A DNA stretch of 51,002 nucleotides from CAVPDE01 sp964580575. Its GTDB lineage: Bacteria; Desulfobacterota; DSM-4660; Desulfatiglandales; HGW-15. The stretch lies in NCBI GenBank assembly GCA_964580575.1, contig CAZOLJ010000026.1:1-51002 (forward strand). The letters are read 5' to 3'. Position 1 is the stretch's first letter; each line of letters starts with the position of its first letter. The notes beneath the pieces were generated by a model. That model worked only from the letters and a program-made list of their open reading frames with translations, was not told the origin of the DNA and searched no databases. The position numbers and the translations under genes are program-made. Shown one piece after another: positions 1 to 6,841 of the stretch.

Positions 1-42
1 AAGACCAAAGACGCTCTGGCCAAGTACGCCGGCGGGGATTAG
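1..42 (+). CDS. C-terminal end of a truncated CDS, unidentified
   Basis: The window opens inside a reading frame that ends KTKDALAKYAGGD and a TAG stop. Too little is present to name the family. Nearly the same coding end (…VKTKDALAKYAGGE-stop) occurs in inverted orientation at 7509-7553, so this tail belongs to a gene with at least one relative or fragment nearby. The many toxin-antitoxin genes that follow make an antitoxin possible, but nothing in these 13 residues proves it. Confidence 0.5.
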   Translation, partial: KTKDALAKYAGGD

Positions 43-120
43 GATTAACAAGAAAGCAAAAGGTGGGAATTGCCGATAAGGAAGATAATGATTCTCAGGA
101 TGTGCCTGGCTCCCTGCCTA

Positions 121-330
121 TTATGGAAGCTGCTGCAGAGGAGAAGGAGTTCCCAGTTCTTTCTTTCCTGATTTGGACTTTCGTTTCAAAGAGCTGAGGT
201 CGACAATAGACTGATCTTCTCGGTGCTTTTTCTTGCGCAGGTCATCTACTAGTGCCTTCACATCATAACCGTACTGGCCAGCCATTTTGTCTTTGATTCC
301 CCAAAGTTCCTTCATAATTTCATCAGCCAT
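121..330 (-). CDS. small conserved protein coupled to a PIN toxin
   Basis: A 69-residue charged, soluble protein starting MADEIMKELWGIKD. The start was placed at 330 because that ATG overlaps the stop of the upstream PIN gene by 8 bp (translational coupling), whereas the first in-frame ATG at 381 lies deep inside it. The segment AGQYGYDVKALVDDLRKKK resembles small proteins often found directly after VapC/PIN genes in other bacteria. No DNA-binding fold can be read with certainty. It is probably the partner (antitoxin-like) of the PIN protein, but here it follows the toxin gene rather than preceding it. Confidence 0.65.
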   Translation of the reverse strand: MADEIMKELWGIKDKMAGQYGYDVKALVDDLRKKKHREDQSIVDLSSLKRKSKSGKKELGTPSPLQQLP

Positions 331-811
331 TTCCGTAACCCCCCATGAGTTCTTGAGGCGTACATATCTCGGGATATTCATATCCCGCCGTCAAACAGAC
401 GCTTCGGACCAATGGTTTCTTTTCAGCGTTGTCAATATGACGGTAATTCCAGGTCAGGAGGTAGTCAACCCCGTGTACAGCCGAAATGGCGATGTGGAGG
501 GAGTCGCCCAAGGCCTCCTTAGGAATCGCTCCTGCTTGAATAAGGGCTTTCGAAAAAGTAAGAACCTCATCAGTTATCGCCAGAAGGGGAATGCCCGATA
601 AAGCTTCAAGCCTCCGGGCAGCTGCTGTGATATCGCCTCTGCCGGCCTCTTCGACCACGAGGTCAGATGCCAGTAATTCGAAACGCTGCCGTTGATTGTC
701 CCACCAATCCGTAGTGATTTTTTGCCATGCAGCGGCCAGTAAATCGCTTGAGGGTCGGGCTGTGAGATATGAAAGAATCGATGTCTCTATGTAGACGGTT
801 TTCTTGTCCAT
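323..811 (-). CDS. PIN-domain (VapC-like) ribonuclease toxin
   Basis: 162 residues, the usual size of a PIN protein. The first strand carries VYIETSILSYL, where Glu9 stands in place of the more common Asp of the first acidic site. The second acidic cluster is in ALGDSLHIAISAVHGVDYLLTWN (Asp about 102 and 116), followed by the conserved WN. PIN toxins of type II systems are Mg-dependent RNases that cut tRNA or rRNA. Its stop overlaps the start of the small gene at 121-330, so the two are co-translated. No antitoxin gene is visible upstream (812-1267). Family is clear; target unknown. Confidence 0.85.
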   Translation of the reverse strand: MDKKTVYIETSILSYLTARPSSDLLAAAWQKITTDWWDNQRQRFELLASDLVVEEAGRGDITAAARRLEALSGIPLLAITDEVLTFSKALIQAGAIPKEALGDSLHIAISAVHGVDYLLTWNYRHIDNAEKKPLVRSVCLTAGYEYPEICTPQELMGGYGNG

Positions 812-1267
812 GGATGTTAGTTTCCAGACTTTAACTCATCCGACGCTCACAGACGCAGCTCATCACGCGCATTCCAATAAGCTATTCTTCCCGCCGCCCG
901 CACGCTTATCCATCCGTTTGTGACTAACTACTACCATAAATGTCCTGGCGGAATCAATGGGATAACCCTTGCGCGATACTCCGCGTGGGCATCTCTTGGC
1001 GACAGTGAGGTTTTCGACAAAAGGCCTTTGCTGATTGTTGAGACCAGACCCAGTACCACCTCACTCAACTCCTGGGCTTGGCCATGGGGTTTGATCGGAA
1101 GGAACTTGGCCTCAACATGAACGTCGTCAAAACCGGGGTCCAGAAAATTCTTTGTGAGTTGAGAACACTGGATTCCGGCGCCTGCCCCGGACACGATCCG
1201 GGGTTCGCCGGAATGACCGAAAAAGGCGTTTTTGGACTTCTTACGAAGCCATCAAGTTGGGCAGGAT
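812..1267. other. intergenic stretch with no supported gene
   Basis: Short open frames exist on both strands (920-1120 plus; 931-1194 minus) but none has a recognisable family, a convincing ribosome binding site or good coding character. On the minus strand near 850-905 a short frame reads …RIAYWNARDELRL-stop, which looks like the tail of a decayed small protein. The stretch also holds the palindrome at 1173-1213. Confidence 0.4.
1173..1213. repeat. extragenic palindrome, nested inverted repeat
   Basis: Outer arms TTCCGGCG (1173-1180) and CGCCGGAA (1206-1213) enclose inner arms CCCCGGA (1185-1191) and TCCGGGG (1197-1203), all perfect, around the loop CACGA. The layout and wording (CTGGATTCCGG … CGCCGGAATGAC) match a dispersed extragenic palindrome I know from many proteobacterial genomes. 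Only one copy is in this window. There is no T-run, so it is not a standard terminator. Confidence 0.7.
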
Positions 1268-1594
1268 TTACTTCGAGCGGGAAGCGGTCTTCACATTGCG
1301 TTTTCTTGAACCGCGGGACAATGACTCCCGTTCCAAAACTATCTGCCTGGCAAGAAAGACCTTCGCAAGGCTCTGATAAGGCACATCCTTCTTGTTTGCA
1401 AGGATCTTGAGTTCGGCAAGCAAGTCTTCGGGCAGACGGATGGAGATGGACTTGATCGAGGGTTTCAGATTGGGAAATGAAGCCTTCTTGAAATTCTTTG
1501 CATCAAAGAAATCCAGTGGGGAATGGGTAGCCCAAAACTCCCGCTCCTCGTCTTCATTCTTGAAATCCGGTATTCTTCTATTCGTTTGCTTCAT
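1268..1594 (-). CDS. BrnA/CopG-type antitoxin
   Basis: 108 residues. The N-terminal part has FKNEDEEREFWATHSPLDFF, typical of CopG/BrnA-like antitoxins, and the middle SIKSISIRLPEDLLAELKILANKKDVPYQSLAKVFL is a ribbon-helix-helix DNA-binding fold. It overlaps the upstream BrnT toxin gene by 17 bp (1578-1594), the normal toxin-first order of brnTA. The basic C-terminal tail may contact DNA or toxin. In the family the antitoxin neutralises BrnT and the complex represses the operon. Confidence 0.85.
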   Translation of the reverse strand: MKQTNRRIPDFKNEDEEREFWATHSPLDFFDAKNFKKASFPNLKPSIKSISIRLPEDLLAELKILANKKDVPYQSLAKVFLARQIVLERESLSRGSRKRNVKTASRSK

Positions 1595-1877
1595 AAAACT
1601 TCATCTCCCTGCTGTTCATGTCCCTCGCTGAGATGACTCTGATCAGGCTGCCTCTCTGGGTGAAGACGACCTCAAGGACGCGACCTGAATCCGTCTTTCC
1701 AAATGCGGCAAACCGCTTTTCATCGAGCGAGTGCTTAGGATCATCGAGAACAAGAAGCGGTCTGTTAAAGAAGATCTGCTCACACTCCCAGTTCTCGACA
1801 TTGTGCTTCACGAGGTTTTTGTCAATATTCCCTCGATCCCATTCAAACCCTGCAAAGCCGGAAAATTCTTTTTCCAT
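1578..1877 (-). CDS. BrnT family ribonuclease toxin
   Basis: About 99 residues. Contains FEWDRGNIDKNLVKHNV (the BrnT FEWD…N…KHGV signature) and the C-terminal LIRVISARDMNSREMKFYE (canonical RvISaR.a...Er..Y). BrnT toxins have a RelE-like fold and cleave RNA. The start at 1877 (MEKEFSGF) is preferred to the in-frame ATG at 1913 because it gives the usual family length; the palindrome at 1874-1888 overlaps it. Followed by its RHH antitoxin with a 17-bp overlap. Looks intact. Confidence 0.88.
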   Translation of the reverse strand: MEKEFSGFAGFEWDRGNIDKNLVKHNVENWECEQIFFNRPLLVLDDPKHSLDEKRFAAFGKTDSGRVLEVVFTQRGSLIRVISARDMNSREMKFYEANE

Positions 1878-1888
1878 ATGTGATATGG
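1874..1888. promoter_or_regulatory. palindrome over the brnT start, candidate operator
   Basis: CCATAT GTG ATATGG is a perfect 6-bp inverted repeat with a 3-nt centre covering the chosen brnT start codon. BrnTA operons are autoregulated by the RHH antitoxin, which binds short palindromes near the promoter. The assignment to that role is inference from position only. Confidence 0.35.
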
Positions 1889-2458
1889 TAGATCTCAGGA
1901 ATATACATGTCAAATGCTTTCGCGGGAAGGCTCTTTGACGGGAGTTGTAATGAAGAGCGCCCTTTATACTGCGCCAAGGGTAAACCCTCTTGAATTCGCC
2001 TTATCGAACATGACTCACTTAAGGCATCAAGTAGTCCATAGGTTCCTCGGATCCCCGTAAAGCTTGGGGAGTTCCTCGTTGCCTTCGACAGTTTGGAGGC
2101 AAATTCGATCTCCACCTTGGGTAACTGTCAAGGCTGTGTAATGTTCTGCCACAAAGTGGAGATCTTCTTCCCAAGTAGTGGAACCAAACTGCCCACTTCC
2201 CGCTTCTCTTTGGAGTTTCATTTCTCTAAGTGCCTGAATTAGTTAGATGCGAGACGCCTAAAGATACGGCATGAATTTCGCATAGTGCTAAGGCACGTAC
2301 TCTTCTCGTACTCTTCTGTTTTGCCTCACCTTCAACCCTCTTTCAGGGGTTGCCACATGGAGTACCCTCTCAAATTTGGCCTGCAAGGTCAAAAATAGGT
2401 GCCTATGGCGTTGCTGAGTACATTCTCCAAATGATCTCCGGAATGACCAAGGATTCAC
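1889..2458. other. intergenic stretch with no supported gene
   Basis: Overlapping short frames on the minus strand (1843-2115 and 2027-2221) have no recognisable domain and break one another up, suggesting decayed coding sequence or chance. Nothing else is seen apart from the ribosome binding site of the next gene at its right edge. Confidence 0.35.
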
Positions 2459-2471
2459 AGGAGGAATTCTT

Positions 2472-2828
2472 CTGAAGCGAATCTGTTTGTTTATAGTCCT
2501 ATTCTTAATTGGTGGATTATCGAGCCAAGTTTATGGAGCGCCTTTTCAGAACGGAAGTTTTGAACTCCCGGGAAACACTGATGCTGGACCTTTATATGCA
2601 GGGTCAACATTTATTACGGGATGGACGGTCGAGTCCACATCCTCTAAAATAATATTCAAAAGCCTCTCAGAAATCCCCTTTCCCGATGGCGGATTTCATC
2701 GAGGAGCCTTCATCGATAATGTCCGAATACAGGAAATCCCTAATCCAGTCCCCGAACCGGCAACCATGCTTCTTCTCGCTTCTGGGCTAGCGGGGCTTGC
2801 AGGAGTCAGGCGACTAAGGAAGTACTAG
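2472..2828 (+). CDS. short secreted PEP-CTERM protein (cut-down DUF642)
   Basis: 118 residues if started at CTG 2472, which reads MKRICLFIVLFLIGGLSSQVYG, a full signal peptide with charged n-region. AGGAGG (2459-2464) lies 7 nt upstream, an ideal distance; the next start, TTG 2487, removes the lysine and arginine. FQNGSFELPG…ITGWTVES is the beginning of a DUF642 domain and AFIDNVRIQEI its end; the middle is missing relative to the usual ~170 residues. The tail VPEPATMLLLASGLAGLAG plus RRLRK is the PEP-CTERM sorting signal processed by exosortase/archaeosortase-type enzymes in exopolysaccharide-making bacteria. No exosortase gene is in this window. Confidence 0.8.
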   Translation: MKRICLFIVLFLIGGLSSQVYGAPFQNGSFELPGNTDAGPLYAGSTFITGWTVESTSSKIIFKSLSEIPFPDGGFHRGAFIDNVRIQEIPNPVPEPATMLLLASGLAGLAGVRRLRKY

Positions 2829-2843
2829 GTATGGAGGCGAACC

Positions 2844-3083
2844 ATGACCGGAAATATTCACTTCCCACATGACAGACGCAAAGGCAAGGATAGGCGAAGC
2901 CATCTCGACCAAGGCTATTTCCTCAACGGGGGAATCGAGCGAAGAAACGGCTGGGAACGAAGAACCCAAGGAGAGAGAAGGTGGAACTGGATCAGGGTTG
3001 ACAAGTGGTCCAGTGCAGGGTTGCCGCATTCAGAATACCCAACATCCTTCCGACCCAGGTTTGGCCCTAGACGACCGATTTGA
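2844..3083 (+). CDS. small Arg-rich DRRKGKDRR protein, unknown function
   Basis: 79 residues with repeated DRRKGKDRR / ERRNGWERRTQGERR blocks followed by WNWIRVDKWSS. This pattern of (D/E)RR-repeats leading into W-x-R-V-x-x-W-S-S is familiar from small uncharacterised proteins of Deltaproteobacteria. A good ribosome binding site (GGAGGCG, 8 nt before ATG) supports expression. No transmembrane or catalytic motif is seen; the charge suggests nucleic-acid or polyanion binding, but that is inference. The last ~20 residues do not look conserved. Confidence 0.6.
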   Translation: MTGNIHFPHDRRKGKDRRSHLDQGYFLNGGIERRNGWERRTQGERRWNWIRVDKWSSAGLPHSEYPTSFRPRFGPRRPI

Positions 3084-3302
3084 CGTCGTTCATTTGGCAG
3101 GTAGCAGGGAGCGGAGCCACAAACAGCTCTGCTTTTGCTTTGCCAGAGGTTAAGGAAGTGCCCCATTTGTTGAGCGTTGGCCTGCGCAGCGGCGAATCTC
3201 CTTGACATTTCCGCTAGTTTCGGGCATTCTTCCTCGAAAACCACGCTCCATTTCATAAACCCTTTTCCGAAGAGGGTGCCATGAGCTAAGTGATCAAACA
3301 GA

Positions 3303-3336
3303 CCCCATTTCTCCTGGCTGGAGAAGTGGGGTTTTT
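3303..3336 (+). terminator. Rho-independent terminator
   Basis: CCCCATTTCTCC (3303-3314) pairs with GGAGAAGTGGGG (3320-3331) with one G-U pair, around a 5-nt loop, followed by TTTTT. It closes the transcript from the PEP-CTERM / Arg-rich gene region. The HNH gene begins right after it, so it probably has its own promoter or relies on read-through. Confidence 0.8.
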
Positions 3337-3342
3337 GTTCAT

Positions 3343-3867
3343 GTGCAGGCAGTTCGTGCAAAAGGGGGGTGCCAAGAAAGAACGAAAACTTTCCTGCGAG
3401 CTGCCTTCTTTGCTGGGATATTTTTCGTAATCTTCACAAAAGTTTTTCATTGGGATGAAAAGACTAGCCTGGCACCGTCTTTGGTGCTTTTTCTTATCTT
3501 CTGGTTTGTTGTCGTACCTTTGCTGGAAAGAAGGGAAAGGAAAAGACTTGCTTGGGAACAAGCGGTGCAGCGTGAACGAGAAAAGATACGTAGGAGAGAA
3601 TTAGCAGCACAGGCAAGAAAGCATGTCTTGAAAAAGGACTATGGTATTGATTTTTCTTCAAAACGCAACTCAGGGAGACAGATACCCCCAGAAATCATGG
3701 AAGCTGTTTTTCAAAGAGACAATGGTCGATGTGTCCTGTGTGGTTCAGAGGAGGAAGTTCAACTTGACCACATCATCCCTTACTCAAAAGGAGGTGCGAG
3801 CACTGTTCAAAACCTGCGTCTACTCTGCCGCACCTGCAATGCAAGAAGAGGAAATCGGTTCATATGA
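3343..3867 (+). CDS. membrane-anchored HNH endonuclease
   Basis: 174 residues from a GTG. Two hydrophobic helices (about 17-34 and 42-61) form a hairpin anchor, then a basic/acidic coiled coil (about 62-100), then a C-terminal HNH domain: RDNGRCVLCG, LDHIIPYSKGGAS, NLRLLCRTCNARRGNR, with the four zinc cysteines and the HxxP core (DHIIP). HNH proteins are metal-dependent nucleases. A membrane anchor is unusual for a restriction enzyme and fits a protein that meets DNA at the membrane, as in some phage-defence proteins (inference). The stop overlaps the next small frame by 4 bp (ATGA). No SD is obvious upstream of the GTG, so the exact start is uncertain. Confidence 0.82.
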   Translation: MQAVRAKGGCQERTKTFLRAAFFAGIFFVIFTKVFHWDEKTSLAPSLVLFLIFWFVVVPLLERRERKRLAWEQAVQREREKIRRRELAAQARKHVLKKDYGIDFSSKRNSGRQIPPEIMEAVFQRDNGRCVLCGSEEEVQLDHIIPYSKGGASTVQNLRLLCRTCNARRGNRFI

Positions 3868-4091
3868 TTTATCAAGCGGTTCCTGAGATAGTACGTTATC
3901 GCAGAGGTAAAGAAGTAGCGTGTGGCAAGGGTTCTAGTGGGGGTCCAGACTGGCAGTCTCTACGTCGCAAACACCTCCTCATTGGCACGTACGATGCGAA
4001 TGAAGCGTGGAAATACTGCCCGATCAAGAGCGAAGAGGATCTAACCAGCGTGAAGGCTCTAAAGAAAGCCGCACTGGAAGGAAGACAATGA
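3864..4091 (+). CDS. hypothetical 75-residue protein
   Basis: Starts within the stop of the HNH gene (ATGA overlap), a sign of coupling, but the product (…WQSLRRKHLLIGTYDANEAWKYCPIKSEEDLTSVKALKKAALEGRQ) matches nothing I recognise. The integrase remnant begins in another frame within its end. It may be a real small partner of the HNH protein or a chance frame over decayed integrase DNA. Confidence 0.35.
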   Translation: MIYQAVPEIVRYRRGKEVACGKGSSGGPDWQSLRRKHLLIGTYDANEAWKYCPIKSEEDLTSVKALKKAALEGRQ

Positions 4092-4419
4092 TGGAGATTG
4101 GAATACAGTTATCCCCACGCACGCAGAATGGACCGCCTCTAGGAGGGAAAGGATTGATTTATACGGCGGCACCCGGCATAGCGCAGTCAGGGAGTTGCGG
4201 AAATATAGAACCCCTGAAAAGATAAGACTGGGGAGTATGCACGGCACCAATAAAGCTTTCGAACGCTATTACCGCTCGGATCATGATGATTTCAGGAATA
4301 TTTACAGGAACGCACAGGGTGGCAAAAAAATGCCTCGTGAAAACATAATTCGTGAAAGTGTAGACTCGGGAAGTTGTAATCCGCTCGCCAGAAAATTGAG
4401 GTGGGTGAAATATGCGTAA
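4063..4419 (+). pseudogene. C-terminal remnant of a tyrosine recombinase (phage integrase)
   Basis: An open frame from 4063 (after stops at 4042, 4051 and 4060) reads …RIDLYGGTRHSAVREL…MHGTNKAFERYYRSDHDDFRNIYR. The first part corresponds to the catalytic box with H-x-x-R chemistry (GGTRHS in this subgroup), the second to the final box with the nucleophilic tyrosine in FERYY. The N-terminal arm and core-binding domains and the first catalytic arginine are absent, so it cannot be active. TTG 4195 is the only start-like codon. The tail past 4335 is not recognisable and overlaps the next gene start. Confidence 0.7.
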
Positions 4420-5614
4420 ATGCATAGCTCGGGAAATAATTAAAGAAGTTCCTGGTGTCCAGACAGTGGTACTGCCAGATCACTGGTTTGATGATTTAAA
4501 TGATGGGCACTCGGTATTCCGCTCTCTTTATGAATGGATGCTGAAGAGTGGCCGAATCCCTGCAGAGAACAAAGAATCCTTACATGACAGAACTTACGTT
4601 GGGGAAAAATTGTACAAAAGACTTCGTGCTGAGGAGAAAAAGCGGCTTAATAAGAAACTCAAGATCAAGGGGAAGGAGTTGGATCGTGCTCTCGACTGGT
4701 CAGACATGAATTCAGGCCCAAGAACAGAGATCGGCGGGTGCAGTATTAGTGGGGAAGTAATGCTGGTCATTCCAGAGTCGAGCAAAGAAGCGCTTGGGGA
4801 ATTTTCCTCGAAAATCTTTGATAAAGTGCGCGAGGCGGAAATCAAGAAGATCCGGGATAGCGCGGCGGGAGGCACGTTTTATCACTGGCTCCTTTCTCAC
4901 CTTGACAGGCCTGATCATGTTGGTGACCTGGCAAGAGATGCTGCAGCTGATAAAAGCTTCCCGCAAGGCAGCGATCAATACGAGGAAATAAAGTCCTACA
5001 TGGATTCACAAGGAGCGTGTGAGGGGGCAATTGAAAGCCTTAAAGACAGTTGGTTGGAATACCTTCAGCAGTACCCCGAACGAGTGCGGGTTTATGCGTG
5101 GTGCAGCAAGTGTGGGAAGAGAATTGATGTCGAGGATGCTCTGCTTGCATGGAGTTCGGAGTCGCAGGAATTATTTGTTATCGATGTTGCCTGCCACAGT
5201 AAGGACATGACATTCGATGAAATGGCATCGCGACCCTTGGCGGGCATTCCCCAGGTTGAGCTAGAAGAGTTGGTTGAAAAAGAGGAGGTGAGTGGCATAG
5301 AGGTTGAGGATCTATTAGAGAGGTTGAAATTATGGGGTGTGATACCGGTTGTAATCAAAGGGTGTGTCTATTTTATTAAGTCAGAAGGAACCAAAGCAAT
5401 CAAGATCGGATTTACAGCTGGCCAAGTTGAAAGACGACTAAGTTCTCTGCAAACGGCACACCCATATAAACTGAAATTGTTGGCGACAATCCCGGGGGCT
5501 AGGGAAAATGAGAAATCACTTAAGGAACAGTTTGCACGTTATAGGTTAGAAGGTGAATGGTTCGAGCCTCACCCGGATCTGCTGGCTTTCATCTCAGTCA
5601 TTGCAGAAGGCTAA
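4412..5614 (+). CDS. YozE-SAM-like plus GIY-YIG (T5orf172/MUG113) protein
   Basis: 400 residues, ATG 4412 with GAGGTG 8 nt upstream. Residues ~1-150 are of unknown type. Residues ~155-220 (TFYHWLLSHLDRPDHVGDLA…FPQGSDQYEEIKSYM) match the YozE SAM-like domain. A CSKCG knuckle follows. Residues ~315-395 hold a GIY-YIG nuclease of the T5orf172/MUG113 type: GCVYFIKSE, IKIGFTAG, ERRLSSLQTAHP, ENEKSLKEQF, GEWFEP. Such domains are DNA nucleases often carried by phages and mobile elements. It sits directly after the integrase remnant. The combination of domains is one I have not seen described; function is unknown, defence or element maintenance are the likely options. Confidence 0.75.
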   Translation: MRKCIAREIIKEVPGVQTVVLPDHWFDDLNDGHSVFRSLYEWMLKSGRIPAENKESLHDRTYVGEKLYKRLRAEEKKRLNKKLKIKGKELDRALDWSDMNSGPRTEIGGCSISGEVMLVIPESSKEALGEFSSKIFDKVREAEIKKIRDSAAGGTFYHWLLSHLDRPDHVGDLARDAAADKSFPQGSDQYEEIKSYMDSQGACEGAIESLKDSWLEYLQQYPERVRVYAWCSKCGKRIDVEDALLAWSSESQELFVIDVACHSKDMTFDEMASRPLAGIPQVELEELVEKEEVSGIEVEDLLERLKLWGVIPVVIKGCVYFIKSEGTKAIKIGFTAGQVERRLSSLQTAHPYKLKLLATIPGARENEKSLKEQFARYRLEGEWFEPHPDLLAFISVIAEG

Positions 5615-5837
5615 TCATCCATATACAGAAGGGCGGACGTGACCTTCGCTGGGGTTGTGCTGGCGTATTAGAGTCTGTGCTGGCAAGCCCTGTGAAGGCA
5701 AACAAGTACTTCGGTTCCGACTTGGACATTTCAAGTTGGATGATGTAGTCGCTACTCATTGGGTGGCAAGAGATGGGGGGGGCAAAAGACTGTAAGGCCT
5801 CTGCTAAGAGTAACAACTTGATTTTTTTACTCTAAAT
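5615..5837. other. short intergenic stretch, nothing recognised
   Basis: No coding frame with family resemblance. It links the GIY-YIG gene to the ssrA/tRNA-like remnant. Confidence 0.35.
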
Positions 5838-5866
5838 TGGTGGAGGCGGGGGGGAGTCGAACCCCT
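5838..5866 (-). other. degenerate tmRNA (ssrA) 3'-end, possible att remnant
   Basis: Read on the minus strand, this is a T-arm (AGGGG, loop TTCGACT, C-run) followed by CGCCTCC, A and an encoded CCA. CGCCTCCACCA with discriminator A is the normal 3' end of tmRNA in related bacteria. However, there is one G too many between acceptor and T-loop (7 Gs at 5848-5854), no matching 5' GGxGGCG strand and no tmRNA 5' TTCGAC box or Ala-Ala-stop tag were found in the next 500 bp. ssrA 3' ends are a classic integrase target, and an integrase remnant lies 1.4 kb away, so an abandoned attachment site is the best reading. Confidence 0.45.
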
Positions 5867-6593
5867 AAAGCGCTTTAAGATCTGAAAGCTGCAGATCTCC
5901 TTCTTTCAGGAAGAAGCAAACCTGAACTCTCCTCGGATCTGTTACGATAACTGCTTTGCGAACCTCCGGTTGCTCTACCTGGCTTGACAGGCCTGTTTCG
6001 GTTTCTTTCGACACTACCAACCTACAATACCTTTATGTCTTTCGAATGAGGAAATACTGGGGCTAGGTGAAGAGCACACCCGGCCCCCTGCGAGGAGTAT
6101 TCGCCCGGCTGGAAATTACCTCTACGCTACGGGCAGCGGGGCAGCACCAGGCACCATGCCCGGTCGTATGGAATGCCCCATGGCGTTTCCCTTGGAATCG
6201 ACAACACCGTCCGCCGGGAAACTGGGTGATGATTCTGTAGGCAGGGTCGGGGACAGTGCACACGTCCGACCACCGACTCTGACTTAATTACGGAAGGATC
6301 CGGGCGTGCAGTCAGGAGGACTGTTTGGCACATGCCCTCATCCCTTTGTATACATCTGACCATTCCTTCGCTTGGCCCTATCCGTCACCGCAGTTTCTCA
6401 TTCAGAGTCCGTTCCAGTGGGCTCAGAGTGCCCTTGACCTGGTCCAATTCTTCCCTAAACATCTTCCCGGCCTGATCCATTCCGTCCTTCTTGCCACGCC
6501 CATAGGCAGCGGCAAGTTTATGGCTCTCTTGACCGAATCAGTGACCTTCTGCTCGCCTGTGAGCTATTCGACTACTTTTTTGAGGGTCTGGAG
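5867..6593. other. gene-poor stretch, possible decayed coding fragment
   Basis: No gene can be supported. Next to the ssrA-like end there are two perfect palindromes on the minus strand: TAAAGCGCTTTA (5866-5877) and a 7-bp hairpin AGATCTG…CAGATCT (5879-5899). At 6385-6540 (minus) a frame without a start codon reads KLAAAYGRGKKDGMDQAGKM and ends …LERTLNEKLR-stop; it looks like a genuine but orphaned C-terminus of a charged helical protein. The 6060-6330 part is GC-rich and structured, but matches none of tmRNA, RNase P, 6S or SRP RNA that I could recall. Confidence 0.35.
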
Positions 6594-6660
6594 AGCCTGT
6601 CAAAATTCTATAGGCTACGGTGTCAAAATACCACTATTGCCTATAGAATTTTGACAGGCT
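6594..6660. repeat. perfect 22-bp inverted repeat hairpin
   Basis: Positions 6594-6615 and 6639-6660 are exact reverse complements (ends AGCCTGTC…, inner ends …CTATAGGC), separated by 23 nt. The spacer repeats part of the arm wording (GTCAAAATA against GTCAAAATT). No T-run and no gene adjacent on the left, so it is more like the footprint of a small mobile hairpin or a pair of terminal repeats than a terminator. Confidence 0.8.
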
Positions 6661-6816
6661 TGCCAGGGAGTGTGCTCTTTGATGGGGGCTGGGTACAAGC
6701 TGTTTTCTGACAATATGCTTCGACACTTTTAATGCTTTCCATCAGCCCTGGCCTCTTCTGAGGCAGAGGAAGGGGGAGCGAAGATCTCTCTTTGAGAAAA
6801 CTGTTCTTGCATTCTT

Positions 6817-6832
6817 GTAGCTTATATGCTAC
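6817..6832. promoter_or_regulatory. palindrome upstream of higB-like gene, candidate operator
   Basis: GTAGC TTATAT GCTAC, a 5-bp palindrome whose AT centre could also hold the -10 element, 10 bp before the toxin ATG. HigA-type antitoxins repress their own promoter by binding such palindromes; the link is inference from position and shape. Confidence 0.45.
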
Positions 6833-6841
6833 TTTCCACCA

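Noticed and set aside
931..1194. 87-residue minus-strand frame
   Set aside because: Starts inside an extragenic palindrome and has no recognisable domain.
4159..4483. Minus-strand frames over the integrase remnant
   Set aside because: Shadows; the recombinase motifs are on the plus strand.
5838..6240. A functional tmRNA or intron-bearing tRNA on the minus strand
   Set aside because: Only the T-arm and acceptor end are present, with one G too many; no 5' acceptor strand, no TTCGAC box at the 5' end, no Ala-Ala-stop tag, and the hairpin before the T-arm lacks U33 for an anticodon loop.
6060..6330. RNase P RNA
   Set aside because: A few phrases (GGTGAAGAGCACACC, GGAAGGATCCGGGC) recall it, but the conserved universal elements and their order are missing.
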